Origin: Heterocephalus glaber
Taxonomy: Eukaryota > Chordata > Mammalia > Rodentia > Bathyergidae
Direction: 5' to 3'
NCBI RefSeq assembly: GCF_000247695.1
Contig: NW_004624854.1
Location: 2,372,023-2,436,022, forward strand
DNA length: 64,000 bases
Shown here: piece after piece, positions 23,144 to 33,190 of the stretch
Layout of the letters: the number at the start of each line of letters is the position of its first letter
Numbering within the stretch: position 1 is the first letter of the stretch
Translations under genes and position numbers: made by a program
The notes under the pieces: model-generated
Seen by the model: only the letters and a program-made list of their open reading frames with translations
Databases searched by the model: none
Told to the model about the DNA's origin: nothing

Positions 23144-23472
23144 TGTACTAGTCAGCTTATTCATTGCTGGGACAAAGTCCACAACACCCAGGATTACAAA
23201 GAGGAAGGGTACACTTGGCTTATGGTTGCAGGTGTTCAGTCCATGGTCAGCTGGCTCCAAGGCAGAGACATCATGGTGGAAGGGCCTGACAGAGCAAAAC
23301 TGCTTGTTACATGGTGGTTAGAAAGTGGAGGAGGTGATCAGCACCAGAGAAAAGGGACCAGGGATAGTACCCAAGGTGAGACCTCCATGACCTCTCCAGA
23401 CTCACAAGAAATGCCCTTCACTGACTCCCTGGACAGCTGACAATCAAGTTGACAATAAGCTTAGCTATCACA
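23144..23472 (-). mobile_element. Solo MaLR LTR (ORR1-like), complete
   Basis: On the plus strand it starts tgtactagtcagcttattca, continues with 'gctgggacaaagtccacaacacc', 'cacttggcttatggttgcagg', 'cagtccatggtcagctggctcc', 'agacatcatggtggaagggcc' and ends agctatcaca. This is the reverse complement of a MaLR LTR (TG..CA ends conserved). The 5-base flanks, gactc (23139-23143) and gactt (23473-23477), match at 4 of 5 positions, as expected of an old target duplication. It interrupts the ERV-L-like zone and so is younger than it. Confidence 0.88.
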
Positions 23473-23477
23473 GACTT

Positions 23478-24341
23478 CCTAGACCAAATGAGAACAGTAT
23501 TCAGTCAGCTTAGGGTTATTTACTGGTGAAAGAGAGCAGCGTCTACACTATACAGAGCAGGTCTTGTTAACAACTCAGGTTAAATACAAGTTCATTTCAT
23601 CTACATAAAAAGGCTCAAGATATAAAGGCCTTTAATAATGTCAACAAAATTTTTCAACAGATACCAAACACAATAGAGATTCCAGGTATTTTTGTGAGAC
23701 TTGTATCCCGTGCCTGGGAAGACTGAAAACTAATAATTTCCAAATAATAATTTTGTTTCATGTCTATCTTCAGAATAAATGCCTTACTAAAGTGCTTTGT
23801 TGGTCAAGTGCTGTTTCCCTTTCAGTCAGTGTCTCCATCACTCAAATTACCACTGTGTTACTTTTGAAAGATGATGTTAAAACACCAAAAGATAGTCATG
23901 GATTTGTTTCATGAAGTTTCTGGCTCAGCATCCATTTGCAAGCCTGACAGAAGTTATTTTTCTTAATATGAAAAGGTATTTGATTATTATTTTATTATAG
24001 AGCAGATTGGTTGACATAGCAGATTGCATTTTCTGAAATGTCAAGGCAGGCACAGGATAACATTTCTCTTCTGTTCCTCAGAGAAACCCAATGTCATTAT
24101 TATGAGCAGGATGTAGTCAAGGGGTAGGTTTTGTGTGTGCATGTGGAGCATCCACAGAAGGATGGTAGGATTCTATGGTACAGGCATCAGATGCTGAAGC
24201 AAGCTTTACTTGGCAGTTGCCATCACCTAGAAGAGAAGTATATGTAGACTTCTAATGAACACAGTATCTAGCTCTGTTTTGGATTGGAAATAATGTGCTT
24301 TCTATTGCTATTACGTCCTTTAATTCCACTATAGGCATGGT
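23478..24341. other. AT-rich sequence, no recognised element
   Basis: No motif recognised. It may include decayed provirus sequence before the LTR-like end at 24.8 kb. Confidence 0.45.
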
Positions 24342-24690
24342 ATGAGATGCTTAATAGGTGGTTCAAAAAGAAACGTTTCAAAGATAACTTACTTTTTAGG
24401 ATATGTCCTAGGCAAACAAGTTTTCATCCCACCAGCACACCACCTTTTTCCAGCCCTGACTGAGTTCTTGAAGTCCATTAGTTACTTTTGGCCTAGTCAA
24501 AGCCAGCCCCTCAGTGTGACTGTGATATATCCCCCTTTTCCTAGTTCTGCTGACCTACAGCTGCTACAAGACCTAACTATCCATTTCAAAGAAGATAAAT
24601 AAGTTCTCCACTTATGCACAAGTGTTATTTAACCTGGTTAAGCCACTTCTGACATTGCTTAGGGACTTTAATGGCAACTTAGTCACACAA

Positions 24691-24733
<43 letters not shown>

Positions 24734-24890
24734 GCTGGTTGGGGTCCCTGTACCCTTTTTCTCAGACTTTATATCAGCTCTTCTGGCCTTAAACATTCTG
24801 TGACCTGTGAGTAATAAACTTTCTCTTGGTTTACCCATTTTTGTTTCATTTTCACATATGTTTCCATCTGATACACACACTCACACTTGA
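24342..24890 (+). mobile_element. Possible proviral LTR (3' end)
   Basis: A pyrimidine-rich region ends in an R-U5-like layout: 'cttctggccttaaacattctgtgacctgtgagtaataaactttctc', with polyadenylation signal aataaa at about 24812-24817. It lies in the same orientation as, and at a suitable distance from, the pol relic. No matching 5' LTR was found before 17.65 kb, and the TG..CA ends are not clear. Confidence 0.35.
24690..24731 (+). repeat. (TC)n microsatellite
   Basis: About 20 uninterrupted TC units. They sit inside the LTR-like segment and open a spurious frame on minus coding Arg-Glu repeats. Confidence 0.95.
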
Positions 24891-24974
24891 AATTAACATT
24901 CTTCAAGCTAAAGCTCTCACTTAGAAATTGAACGTAGATCAGTAAAGAGCCACTACAGCATTCCATCAGAAAAA

Positions 24975-25690
24975 CTTATATCTAAAACAAAGTGAGAGAT
25001 CATCTCATACTGTTAAAATGGCAATATTTAAAAAAAGAATTAATTGTTAAAAAGGATGTGAAGAAATGAAAATGAAATCCTTATACAACTTTGATGGAGT
25101 TCCAGACTGGCACAGTAGCTATGAAAAACAGTATAAGGGATTCTCTAAAAGTTAAAAGTAGAACTACTATGTGATTCCCTAATTCTGCTTCTGGAAATTT
25201 ATACAAAAGGGTAGAAATTAGGATCTGCAAGGGATATTAGCATTCCTAGGTTCACTCCAGCACTATTCACAATTAACATTACTTACAGATGAATGGATAG
25301 ATAACATGCTATATCTGTATCATGTATTATTCCACATATAATGTAATACTACACAACCTTAAAAAGGTTATGTGATTACGTGGATGAATGCTGAGTAACT
25401 TCTACAAAGTGACAGTCACAGAAAGGCAAGTGTTGCCTGATTCCACATCTAGGGTGTTCCTAAAATACCAAAGTTAATAATCAAACAGCAAACTGATGGC
25501 TGCCCACAGGTATTGAGAGGGGGAAATTGGGACTTTTAATTAATAGGTTTAAAGTTCCAGTCAAGCAAGAAGAATAAGCTCTAGAGTCCTGTTTAGTTTT
25601 GCACCAGTAGGCAACAATGCTATATTGTATACTCAAATGTTGCTTAGGCAGCTTAATCCACTGCTCAGTGTTTTATTCACAATAAAATAA
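24975..25690 (+). mobile_element. L1 ORF2 3' end and 3' UTR (L1M)
   Basis: Colinear with the end of L1 ORF2: 'agagatcatctcatactgttaaaatggcaata', 'aaaaggatgtgaagaaatgaaa', 'ccttatacaactttgatgg', 'cactattcacaattaaca', 'gatgaatggatagataacatgctatatctgtat', 'gtaatactacacaacctta' and 'tggatgaatgctgagtaactt'. A typical 3' UTR follows ('ggtattgagagggggaaattgg', 'tattgtatactcaaatgttgc'). Many stops and indels; an old element, strongly 5'-truncated. Confidence 0.88.
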
Positions 25691-26299
25691 AATTTGTGAT
25701 AGTAATTAAAGGAGACAACTTAAACAATATTCTGGGGGGAGAGCAAATAAACGTGAAGTTAGGTCTCTCTTATCATTGTGAGGGAGCCATACCTGCTTTG
25801 TACTGGCTTCCTCTGAATTTCTTTTATATCAGAAATGCTTAATATTTAGCTTCCTAAGGCTCAAGATATTCTTTTTTGCTTGTAGCTAATAATGCACACA
25901 GTTATGCTGCACTCCAGTAGGAGGTTGGTGCTATTAAAACCTATTTCATGCAGGAAATGCTGCATAATGCAAGACAGTCCTTGGGTAATTTTAGCATTAC
26001 TATTATGCATGTAGTTAATGGTACGATATTCTCACCTTTATGTAGAAAACAGGCAACTAAAAAATGTGGCTATGCTCGGAACAATTTAGAAGTATTTGAA
26101 AATCATTCTTATGTTGAAGATAATGGATAATGAAACCATGCACTGATAGCTCTGGTTTCTACCTTATGGTTATTTTATTTTTTTTAAATGCTCACATCTG
26201 TTAATGGTTTGTTACCACTGGATTTCACTCTTTAATTTCTACATCAACTTTACTGACGGTTTCTTTCCTGAAATATTTTACATTTAAAATTATTTCCAT
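25691..26299. other. AT-rich sequence, no recognised element
   Basis: Nothing recognised. Confidence 0.55.
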
Positions 26300-26900
26300 T
26301 AAAGCCTTCTTCATTGGCACCTGCAGCATTTGAGGTTTTTCTAAACTTCAGATGCTGAATTAAGTAGAATTCACTTCATTGTTTGCAGGCAAACATTAAC
26401 TCTCTGTGAATCCAGAGTGAAAACGACCTGGCTTTCCTGGAATATGGTATAAATCCACTGAAAGTCTTCCACTAAACAGCTGCCAGAGTGAGACTTCACT
26501 CACACGCTGTCACACAGTTTTGATTTGTTACCAGCTCATTAAGTTTCAGATCGCATAGACGTGAAGCACAGTTTCTAAGTACCGAGCAGAGCAAAGCCTA
26601 GCTGAATATTTTGGAAGACAGTGCAAACTCATCCAAGATGATTGAGCTGGAGAAACTGCCTACATGTTGGTTTTCCACAGATGTACTAAGAATCATTAGT
26701 GCCAGGTTATGATGAGCTGAAAAACATTTCAACTTTTCAAAACATAAACATAGCCGGTAATGGTATGCAAATTACAGTAATGGTGGTACAAAGTTTTAGC
26801 TCCATCATAATATTCCATTTTAAAGTGAAAACATCTGTGAAATACAGTAATTCATGATCATCAACCGACTTTGCAGGGTTTTCTTTTTTCATAGGAACAT
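26300..26900. other. Repeat-free stretch, candidate conserved noncoding DNA
   Basis: 600 bases without any repeat signature or low-complexity tract and with balanced composition. It includes a perfect octamer site atgcaaat at 26765-26772 and several TAAT/ATTA cores. This is the texture expected of conserved noncoding elements in gene deserts, but conservation cannot be judged from one sequence. Confidence 0.3.
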
Positions 26901-29059
26901 CTATTTTGAATGAGCAAGAGCCTAAAAAGCAAATAAATTAATGATGCCACATCCTGTGCTCCATATTGCAGAATTGTAACTCTGTCATTTCATTTCTTCA
27001 ATTTCCCCTTGTCTGTACCATGGGAAAATTCATACTGCTTTTATGTTTTGGCCTTGAGAGAAAAGGAATTAGAGTCTTCACTGTTCAGTTTTGTCCTTGG
27101 CAACCTAGGGTTTGTTTTAGCAAACACAGCACCTGTAGGGTCACTGCTTGGTTCACCTCACCAGGGCCATGGTTTTAGTGCAGAGCTGATAGAGATGCAC
27201 TTCATAGGAACAGAGTGATGACATTGCGGGGCATCCTCTTTCTTGGGTGTCCTTCCAAACCTGCGTCCATGGAGTGGCTGATACTCTGAATCTTAAACAT
27301 CTGAGATGTGGTACTAGTGATCAAAATTCTTGGTTAAAAGTTAAATTACTATCCTTTATTGTTCTTGTAATATTAATCAGGCTTTGATATAGAAATATTT
27401 CTATAAATTTCTGAAAATTCAACATTTTGTCCTATATCTGACAAATCCAAAAAGGAATATTCTGAGTCTTTGGCTTTAGCTTCGCCTGCTGAAGCACCAC
27501 TAGGGGAAGTGTGTTTGTCTGTTATTCCATTCACTGTAGAGACATCCAAAATGCATTGTAAGAAGATTTGACTGAGATATCTTTTGTATATGATTTTTTT
27601 CTTCATAAACTCTAGCTTTAATGTACATATGTTTTTCCCCCAAAATTATGGGAATCACTTTTAAACTAATTGAGAAATTTATTATTCTACATCATGTGGC
27701 CTTGTGGATGAATTTCTGTAGCCTGCTACCAGGACAAAATGTGATATGATACAGTTCATTTATTCCAGGATCCCAACAAAGAAAATTATCTGGAAAGTAC
27801 CACTGTCGTATAATACACTGCATCTTCACTGTAAAGAGTCAGAGTTGAGGGAGTTAACACACAGGGAAACGATATTTGGGAAATGTGGTGGAATATCACT
27901 CCTGCATAAGAAGCAGAGCAAGGAACCTTCCTGCATCACACCATGTGGGCAGGAAGTAGAGCCCTCAACTCTGCTTTCAGTCCACACTCTGGGCAGGCTC
28001 CCACTGGACCCTTCCTCTTTACCCTTGCTCTCAGGGGTTAGGAAAATGAAAGAATAATTTCAAATCCCCAAGCTTACTTTGCTCTCTTACTCTGGTGTAA
28101 CTGTATTGCTCTGCAGGATGAATTTTAAGAAAATCATTTCTTACGATATAGTTTTCCAAAACTATTTAGAGAAATGTTGAACAGCACCATGGTGGACAGT
28201 ATGACACTCCTGAATTTCCTCTTGTAAACTGCCTTGGATATCTGCTAGGTCGTGATAAAGCACATTACATGTTGCAACATACTTCATAACATTGTCTATT
28301 TTTAATTTCTTAAAAAATGTAAAAGTTATTAATGAACTGAAAATGAAAATTTACTTTTTGGTTTTTTTAAAAAGTGGTTAGTTTTTAGTTATTTTCTTAG
28401 CAGTTAACTAATTCTCTAGTTGTGGAAAAAGACGACTCCTTATTATCACCTTAGACATAGTGTCACATATGTCTAGACAAAAATCACATATATATAAGCA
28501 ATCCACAGATAAAAATTTTAATATTCATTGATGCTACTAATTTTAAAAAAGTTTCATCTCTAAAATATTTTGTTGCATGCCATCTAGACCTTAATAAAAA
28601 TAGTAAAAGACCGAGGAACTTTCTAGAAATACATACATTTACAATTTCCCTTATGTTTCTGTATGCAAAAATAACCAAGGGAACATAAGTAAACTAACTG
28701 AAGCACTAATAAAGCTGTCTAAATGGGCTGCTATTCATTTATTATGGTTAGTGTGCTTTAAGCAAATCATTGTGAAAAGGTGTTGATTAAAAATATTTAC
28801 TTAATAGAAATAAAAGTGATGAAACACTCTTTGGTACAATATGACACAATATTTAACTTTATTCAAATATTTTACAGAGTTTAATTTTGTGTTGTCTTTC
28901 TGATTTGGCTTGCAAGATGAATTTATAATGAAATTTTTATTCTTTATTTCTAAATAATGCACTTACTAGAAGATGACTGGATATAACTTTGGCTTCCTTG
29001 CATGAATGGCTAATTGCTAGAATGAGCTCCTCTATGTAACTCACTGATGAGTTGGAGAA
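26901..29059. other. AT-rich sequence, no recognised element
   Basis: No gene and no named repeat. Open frames at 26966-27218 (plus) and 27373-27606 (minus) lack domains. Confidence 0.55.
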
Positions 29060-29680
29060 AGTATATGACACAGTGACTTTCCAACTGTAGACAAAAGAGT
29101 GTGACACCTGGGAGAGGGAGTGAGGAAACCAGACGTGACCACTGCCCAGCTTGTGTCTGGGGGTGGATTCCAGGCCAAAACACAGGTTGGGACAGCTGAG
29201 CACAGCCCAGCAGGCTCATGTGAGCTATGGTGGGAGAGGTAAGGGTCCAGGTAGGCAGAATTTTCAGGCAAAGATAGCAAAAGAACAGCACACGACAGAG
29301 TTTCTGGAGTCCTCCCCAGGGGCTGCTGAGGGTGTTGGCAGCTCCTACTGTGTGCAGGTGAGTGGGGCCCTCATCACTGATCAGAGATCCCCAGGAAGCA
29401 GCAGGCATGGGGCACGGGTCCCAGGGTCAGCAGGCTGGGAATGACCTGCAGGACGCAGACCTGTCCTGTGCTACCTCCTTCAGCCCCAGGCTGGACACGA
29501 AACACAGGCCTCTCTGTGGCCACCATGAAGAATGAAAGGCAAACATACAAAACAGTACTCAAACACAGGCCCTGGTGAGATGAAATCCATCTGCAAAGAA
29601 GGAAAATGGGTACACAGAATAAGACCCAGCACCCATCAGAGACCGACAACAAAACCCTGCAGCTGACAGTGTAAATCTGT
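29060..29680. other. GC-richer unassigned block
   Basis: GC-richer block directly upstream of an L1/HAL1-like segment, with phrases such as 'ccccaggggctgctgagg' and 'ctcatgtgagctatggtggg'. A 132-codon minus frame (29010-29408) overlaps two other minus frames and one plus frame and shows no domain, so it is not called. An old LTR is possible. Confidence 0.4.
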
Positions 29681-29689
29681 TGGTTTATT

Positions 29690-30340
29690 TTTCAAGAGAA
29701 AAAATAATAGCAACCATTAGAAATAAGCCAGAAATGGTGAAAATGCTGGAATGTTTCAACAGGACCTTAAAATAGCTATTAAAATTCTTATAACATATTC
29801 AAAGATAAAAGAAAATTATATACAGTATGCAGAGAAAGGTAGAAGATACTGAAATGCAAGTAGGTGGAAAAAGACTAAAATTAAAAATATTTTATATGAT
29901 ATTATGAGAAAATTAAATACTTCAGAAAAATACCAGTGAATTCTGAGACATAGCTATAGAATTTAGATAAAATAAAGCATGATGATAACAAGATCAAATG
30001 AACTCAAGTCAAATGAACACAACCTGCGTCATTGATAGGATGTCAAGAAGTAAAGCATACGTGTAAGGGGAATATGAGAAGGAAAAAAAGAGATGTGGAA
30101 AGAGTAAAATTAAAAACTAATGGCCATACTTTTCCAAATATGTTTGTATCTCTAGCATAGATATATAAGCAAATCAAATTAAATTCAAACAGGAAATGTA
30201 AAGAAAACCACATGAAGCAGTGTCATAAACCAATTGCTGAAAAGCAAATAAAAACTGATTTTTTAAAAAGTAAAAGTAGCCAGAGGGAGAAAAAGTGAAG
30301 AGTACAAAACTGGTAAAAATGCAGGTAAATAAAATAAGTA
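29690..30340 (+). mobile_element. L1/HAL1-like ORF1-region fragment
   Basis: Purine-rich plus strand. The best match is near the end: 'cttttccaaatatg', 'gcaaatcaaattaaattcaaacaggaaatgtaaagaaaaccacatga', 'agcagtgtcataaaccaattgctgaaaagcaaa', 'agtagccagagggag'. These follow the L1M/HAL1 ORF1 block 'aaagaaaaccacacctagacacatcatagtcaaactgctgaaaacc'. The 5' part ('ggtgaaaatgctggaatgt', 'caaagataaaagaaaat') is compatible. Decayed. Confidence 0.7.
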
Positions 30341-30387
30341 TATTTTATTTTAAATCTCTTTTAAAGATAATTGAGGAAGTAATGAAA

Positions 30388-30824
30388 TGTAGAGTTTATA
30401 ACATATATGTGAAATGAAAAAGAACAAAAACTTTCATAAAGTGCCTAAACTGCACTGTGCTGAGTGGTGCTGGTGGCCAACTTGTTTGGATGAAGAGATT
30501 CCTGGAGCTGCTCACTGTGAGGTTACTGACTGGCAGTTGAGCTATTTGGAGTCAGGCCCCAGGGACAAAGGTGGTCATGGCAACAGTTCTCGGGGACTGT
30601 ACCAGGCTCCTGGCCCTTCCATGTGGGCTTCTCCCCCATCTCTCCTTCTTGGATGCCATGAGTTGAGCAGCTTTCCTCTGCTACACTTTGCAACATGATG
30701 TTTTTGCCCTGCAAGCAGCCAACCATGGACTGAAACACCTGGAACCGTGAGCCAAAAAAAACCCCTTTTCTCCTTTAAACTGTGTATATCAGGCATTTTG
30801 TCCTAGTAATAGAAAACTAATACA
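30388..30824 (+). mobile_element. MaLR LTR (ORR1-like), nearly complete
   Basis: Starts about tgtagagtttataacatata, then tgtgaaatg and 'gtgctgagtggtgctggtgg'. It ends with 'gatgccatgagttgagcagcttt', 'gaaccgtgagccaaaaaaaacccc', 'tatatcaggcattttgtcctagtaatagaaaactaataca'. TG..CA ends are plausible. It separates two L1 fragments and is therefore younger than them. The frames at 30414-30698 and on minus are incidental. Confidence 0.85.
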
Positions 30825-30959
30825 GGGACAATGTTAAGTTTCTTGCTATATTTCTAACATTATGTATGAAGTTGTATTTATACATTTGAAAGTTATGTGT
30901 GGGTATTACAATACCTAATGCAAAAACAAATAAATAAATGAAACAAAATAGTTAAAATA

Positions 30960-31450
30960 TATGAAGCAAAATTTGACAGAGGTTAAAAAATAATCTCAAT
31001 CTACAAGTATATTTCAATCTCTCTTTTATATTAATTTAATATTAATAATAACATTTTAAATTTAATTTATTATTTCTAATTTAACATTTACTAACAGAGT
31101 AGTAATACTTCCATACAGTGACTGACAGAATAAGCACACAAAACTTTATGCTGTAAAATATTTGAGAGTAAAACCTTACTTGACTTACTTGACATTTAAG
31201 ATACTCATGCCATGTCCTATTTGACATTCTCTGCATGGAGCTGTGACTAAGATAAGCTATATTCAGGGCCACAAAATAACCTCGGTACATTTCAGAGCTT
31301 GAAAACATATGGATTATTCTTTTTGATCACAATGTGATTAAAGTATAAATTAATAATGAAGAGTTATCTGGAAAATTCCCCCAATATTGAAATTTGAAAG
31401 TTGCATTATTAAATGAAAAAAGAATTCAGAAGAGAATTTGCAGATACAAT
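30960..31450 (+). mobile_element. L1 ORF2 fragment, endonuclease/RT junction region
   Basis: The plus strand matches the L1 ORF2 stretch 'tcagggccacaaaataacctc', 'acatttcagagcttgaaaacatatggattattc', 'gatcacaatgtgattaaagtataaattaataatga', 'agttatctggaaaattccccc', 'gaaatttgaaagttgcattattaaatgaa'. In L1 this corresponds to 'ctgggccataaaacaaacctc ... ctctgaccacaatgg'. Interrupted by stops. It may be the same old L1 as 29690-30340, split by the MaLR LTR. Confidence 0.8.
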
Positions 31451-31471
31451 TAGGTCAATTATGATAAAGTT

Positions 31472-31557
31472 GGCCAGGGATTTAGCTCAGTGGCACTGCA
31501 CCTGCCTTCCAAGTACAAGGTCCTAAGTTTGATCCCCAGTACCAGAGAAAAAAAAAA
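31472..31557 (+). mobile_element. ID-type SINE
   Basis: ggccagggatttagctcagt, ggcactgcacctgccttcc, aagtacaaggtcctaagttt, gatccccagtacc, then an A-rich tail. Box A and box B are recognisable. The spacer (ggcactgcacctgcc) is nearer the young ID type of this genome than the older agcgcttgcc type. Confidence 0.88.
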
Positions 31558-31587
31558 GAAAAAGCTTCCCATTTTACTAAGCTGACA

Positions 31588-31616
31588 CTATTGCTGAGCT
31601 ACATCCCCAGCCCTCC
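31588..31616 (-). mobile_element. ID SINE 5'-end fragment, inverted to its neighbour
   Basis: The plus strand reads ctattgctgagctacatccc then cagccctccc, the reverse complement of an ID head (gagggctggggatgtagctc, then agcaatag). It covers only the first ~25 bases of an ID and lies 30 bases after an ID in the opposite orientation. Confidence 0.65.
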
Positions 31617-32279
31617 CCTGTGATATTTTATGATATTGTCTCACTGTATAAGGACTGTGTGATTTGATTTATATTATTTTCAGGAATAGTGATAGTAACT
31701 AACACTTTTCGGTTATTTACTGCATATAAGACTTTCTAAACTAATATATTAATTTTCACAAAAAAGAAAAATATGATACAGTTATATCATATTTTATGAA
31801 ATACAACTAGAGCATTGCTTAAGTAGATCAAAAAGATAACTATAATATTAGCACATAAACAAGAAAAAGAACAGAATGACAATCTTGATTGTCATAAAGT
31901 ATACATAAAGTATAAAAGAAAATGAGTCCATTTTGATATAACTCATTAATTAAACAAATAAAGGAAAGAAACAAGCTTTATTTAGATCATTAGAAACAAA
32001 ACAGAAACACAGATACTCTCCCCTTCCATAAATAGGATGAATCACAGCCTCTTCCCATTGCTATCCTCACCCTCACTTTGAGTGTAGACTGAGTGAGGTG
32101 ATACAGTTCCTAAGAAGGGAGAACTCAGTGGGGAAAACAGGAGTGTTAGCATCCAAGCACCAGTAGATGCAGCGCTTCCTTCTCTACCCACGATGGTCAT
32201 CTCAGTGGAGATGTAAGCCCAGGTTTCTCCATCCCAGGCTCGCTCTGACAGGGCAGCTCCCCTCTGCAATTTTCTTGCA
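31617..32279. other. AT-rich sequence, no recognised element
   Basis: Probably old L1 debris in part, but no block could be matched. Confidence 0.5.
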
Positions 32280-32690
32280 AAAAACATTGTCTAAAAAAAA
32301 ATCATCAGAGAAACTCAGATTGAAAGAAAGTTTACAAGATAATGGTTTACACTGTCTTCAAAACAGCAAAGACCATGAGAAACAAGACAGGCTATCCCAC
32401 ACTACATGAGGCTAAGATGGTAGATGATGAACTCCAGTGTACGTCCTGGGCTGGACCCTGAAATACAGAAATGTCAGGACCTATGGGACTGGTGATCCTG
32501 GAGAGGTTTGGAGTTCAATTAACAGTAACAAACCAAAGTTGATCTCTTAGTTGTGAAAAATGTACCATGGCAGTGTAATTCTCAGCATTAGGGAAAACTG
32601 AAGTTATAGAATGCTGTGTATTATTGTCTTCACAACTTTTCTACAAAACTAAAGTTTACAAAGTTGCAAAGAGATAAAGAAAAGATTTTG
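32280..32690 (+). mobile_element. L1M 3' UTR
   Basis: Colinear with the widespread L1M 3' UTR: 'cactgtcttcaaaacagcaaagaccatgagaaacaaga', 'gctggaccctgaaa', 'aaatgtcaggacctatgggactggtgat', 'gttgtgaaaaatgtaccatggcagtgtaa', 'cattagggaaaactgaagt', 'cacaacttttctacaaaactaaagttt'. The order of blocks and the final 'ctgtaaatctaaaatt'-like end fit well. Confidence 0.78.
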
Positions 32691-33009
32691 AAAGTTTCTA
32701 CCATAAATAAATAGTAAATGTCTGAGGAGATACATATTTCTAACTTGATTTATACATTGTATAATGTATAAATATATTGAGCTACTCCGTTAATATGTAC
32801 AATGTCATGTTTTATGTAGCAGTTAAAAATAAATAAAAGTTTAAACTACAGTTAACTGGGGGATAGTACTAAGAGATAGAGACCATTAGGTCAAAGAATA
32901 CTACCAGAAAAAAGCAGCTCGTTTCTTATTTATAAAGGAGATATTTAGGTAGAAGGAATTAACTATCCTCAGTATGTTTTTGTATTTAAATAAGTGAATT
33001 TCAAAATAG
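32691..33009. other. AT-rich sequence, no recognised element
   Basis: Nothing recognised. Confidence 0.5.
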
Positions 33010-33190
33010 AGTAAAACCTGTTATAACTTTAAGGCTAAAAAGCCAAAATCCCAATTATATTCCAAAATTTCAAAAGTTTTAGCCTAATAATTGATAAAAC
33101 AAGTCGGCACAAAATCAATAAGGATACAGAAGCCTTGAATGACACTATTAAACAGCTTTACCAAGAAATAAATAATTTTTTCAGATTTTA
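33010..33190 (+). mobile_element. L1 ORF2 endonuclease-region fragment
   Basis: 'cctaataattgataaaacaag', 'cggcacaaaatcaataaggatacagaagccttgaatgacactattaaacagctt' matches the L1 ORF2 endonuclease-domain block 'gtaattgatagaacaagtagacagaaaatcagtaaggatacagaag'. In L1 this block precedes the piece found at 31.2-31.45 kb, so the two are not in L1 order and come from different insertions or a rearrangement. Confidence 0.78.

Noticed and set aside
24690..24880. Minus frame coding Arg-Glu repeats
   Set aside because: It is the translation of the (TC)n microsatellite.
29010..29408. Minus-strand 132-codon frame
   Set aside because: No domain or signal I recognise; two other minus frames and one plus frame are also open here, as expected in GC-rich DNA.
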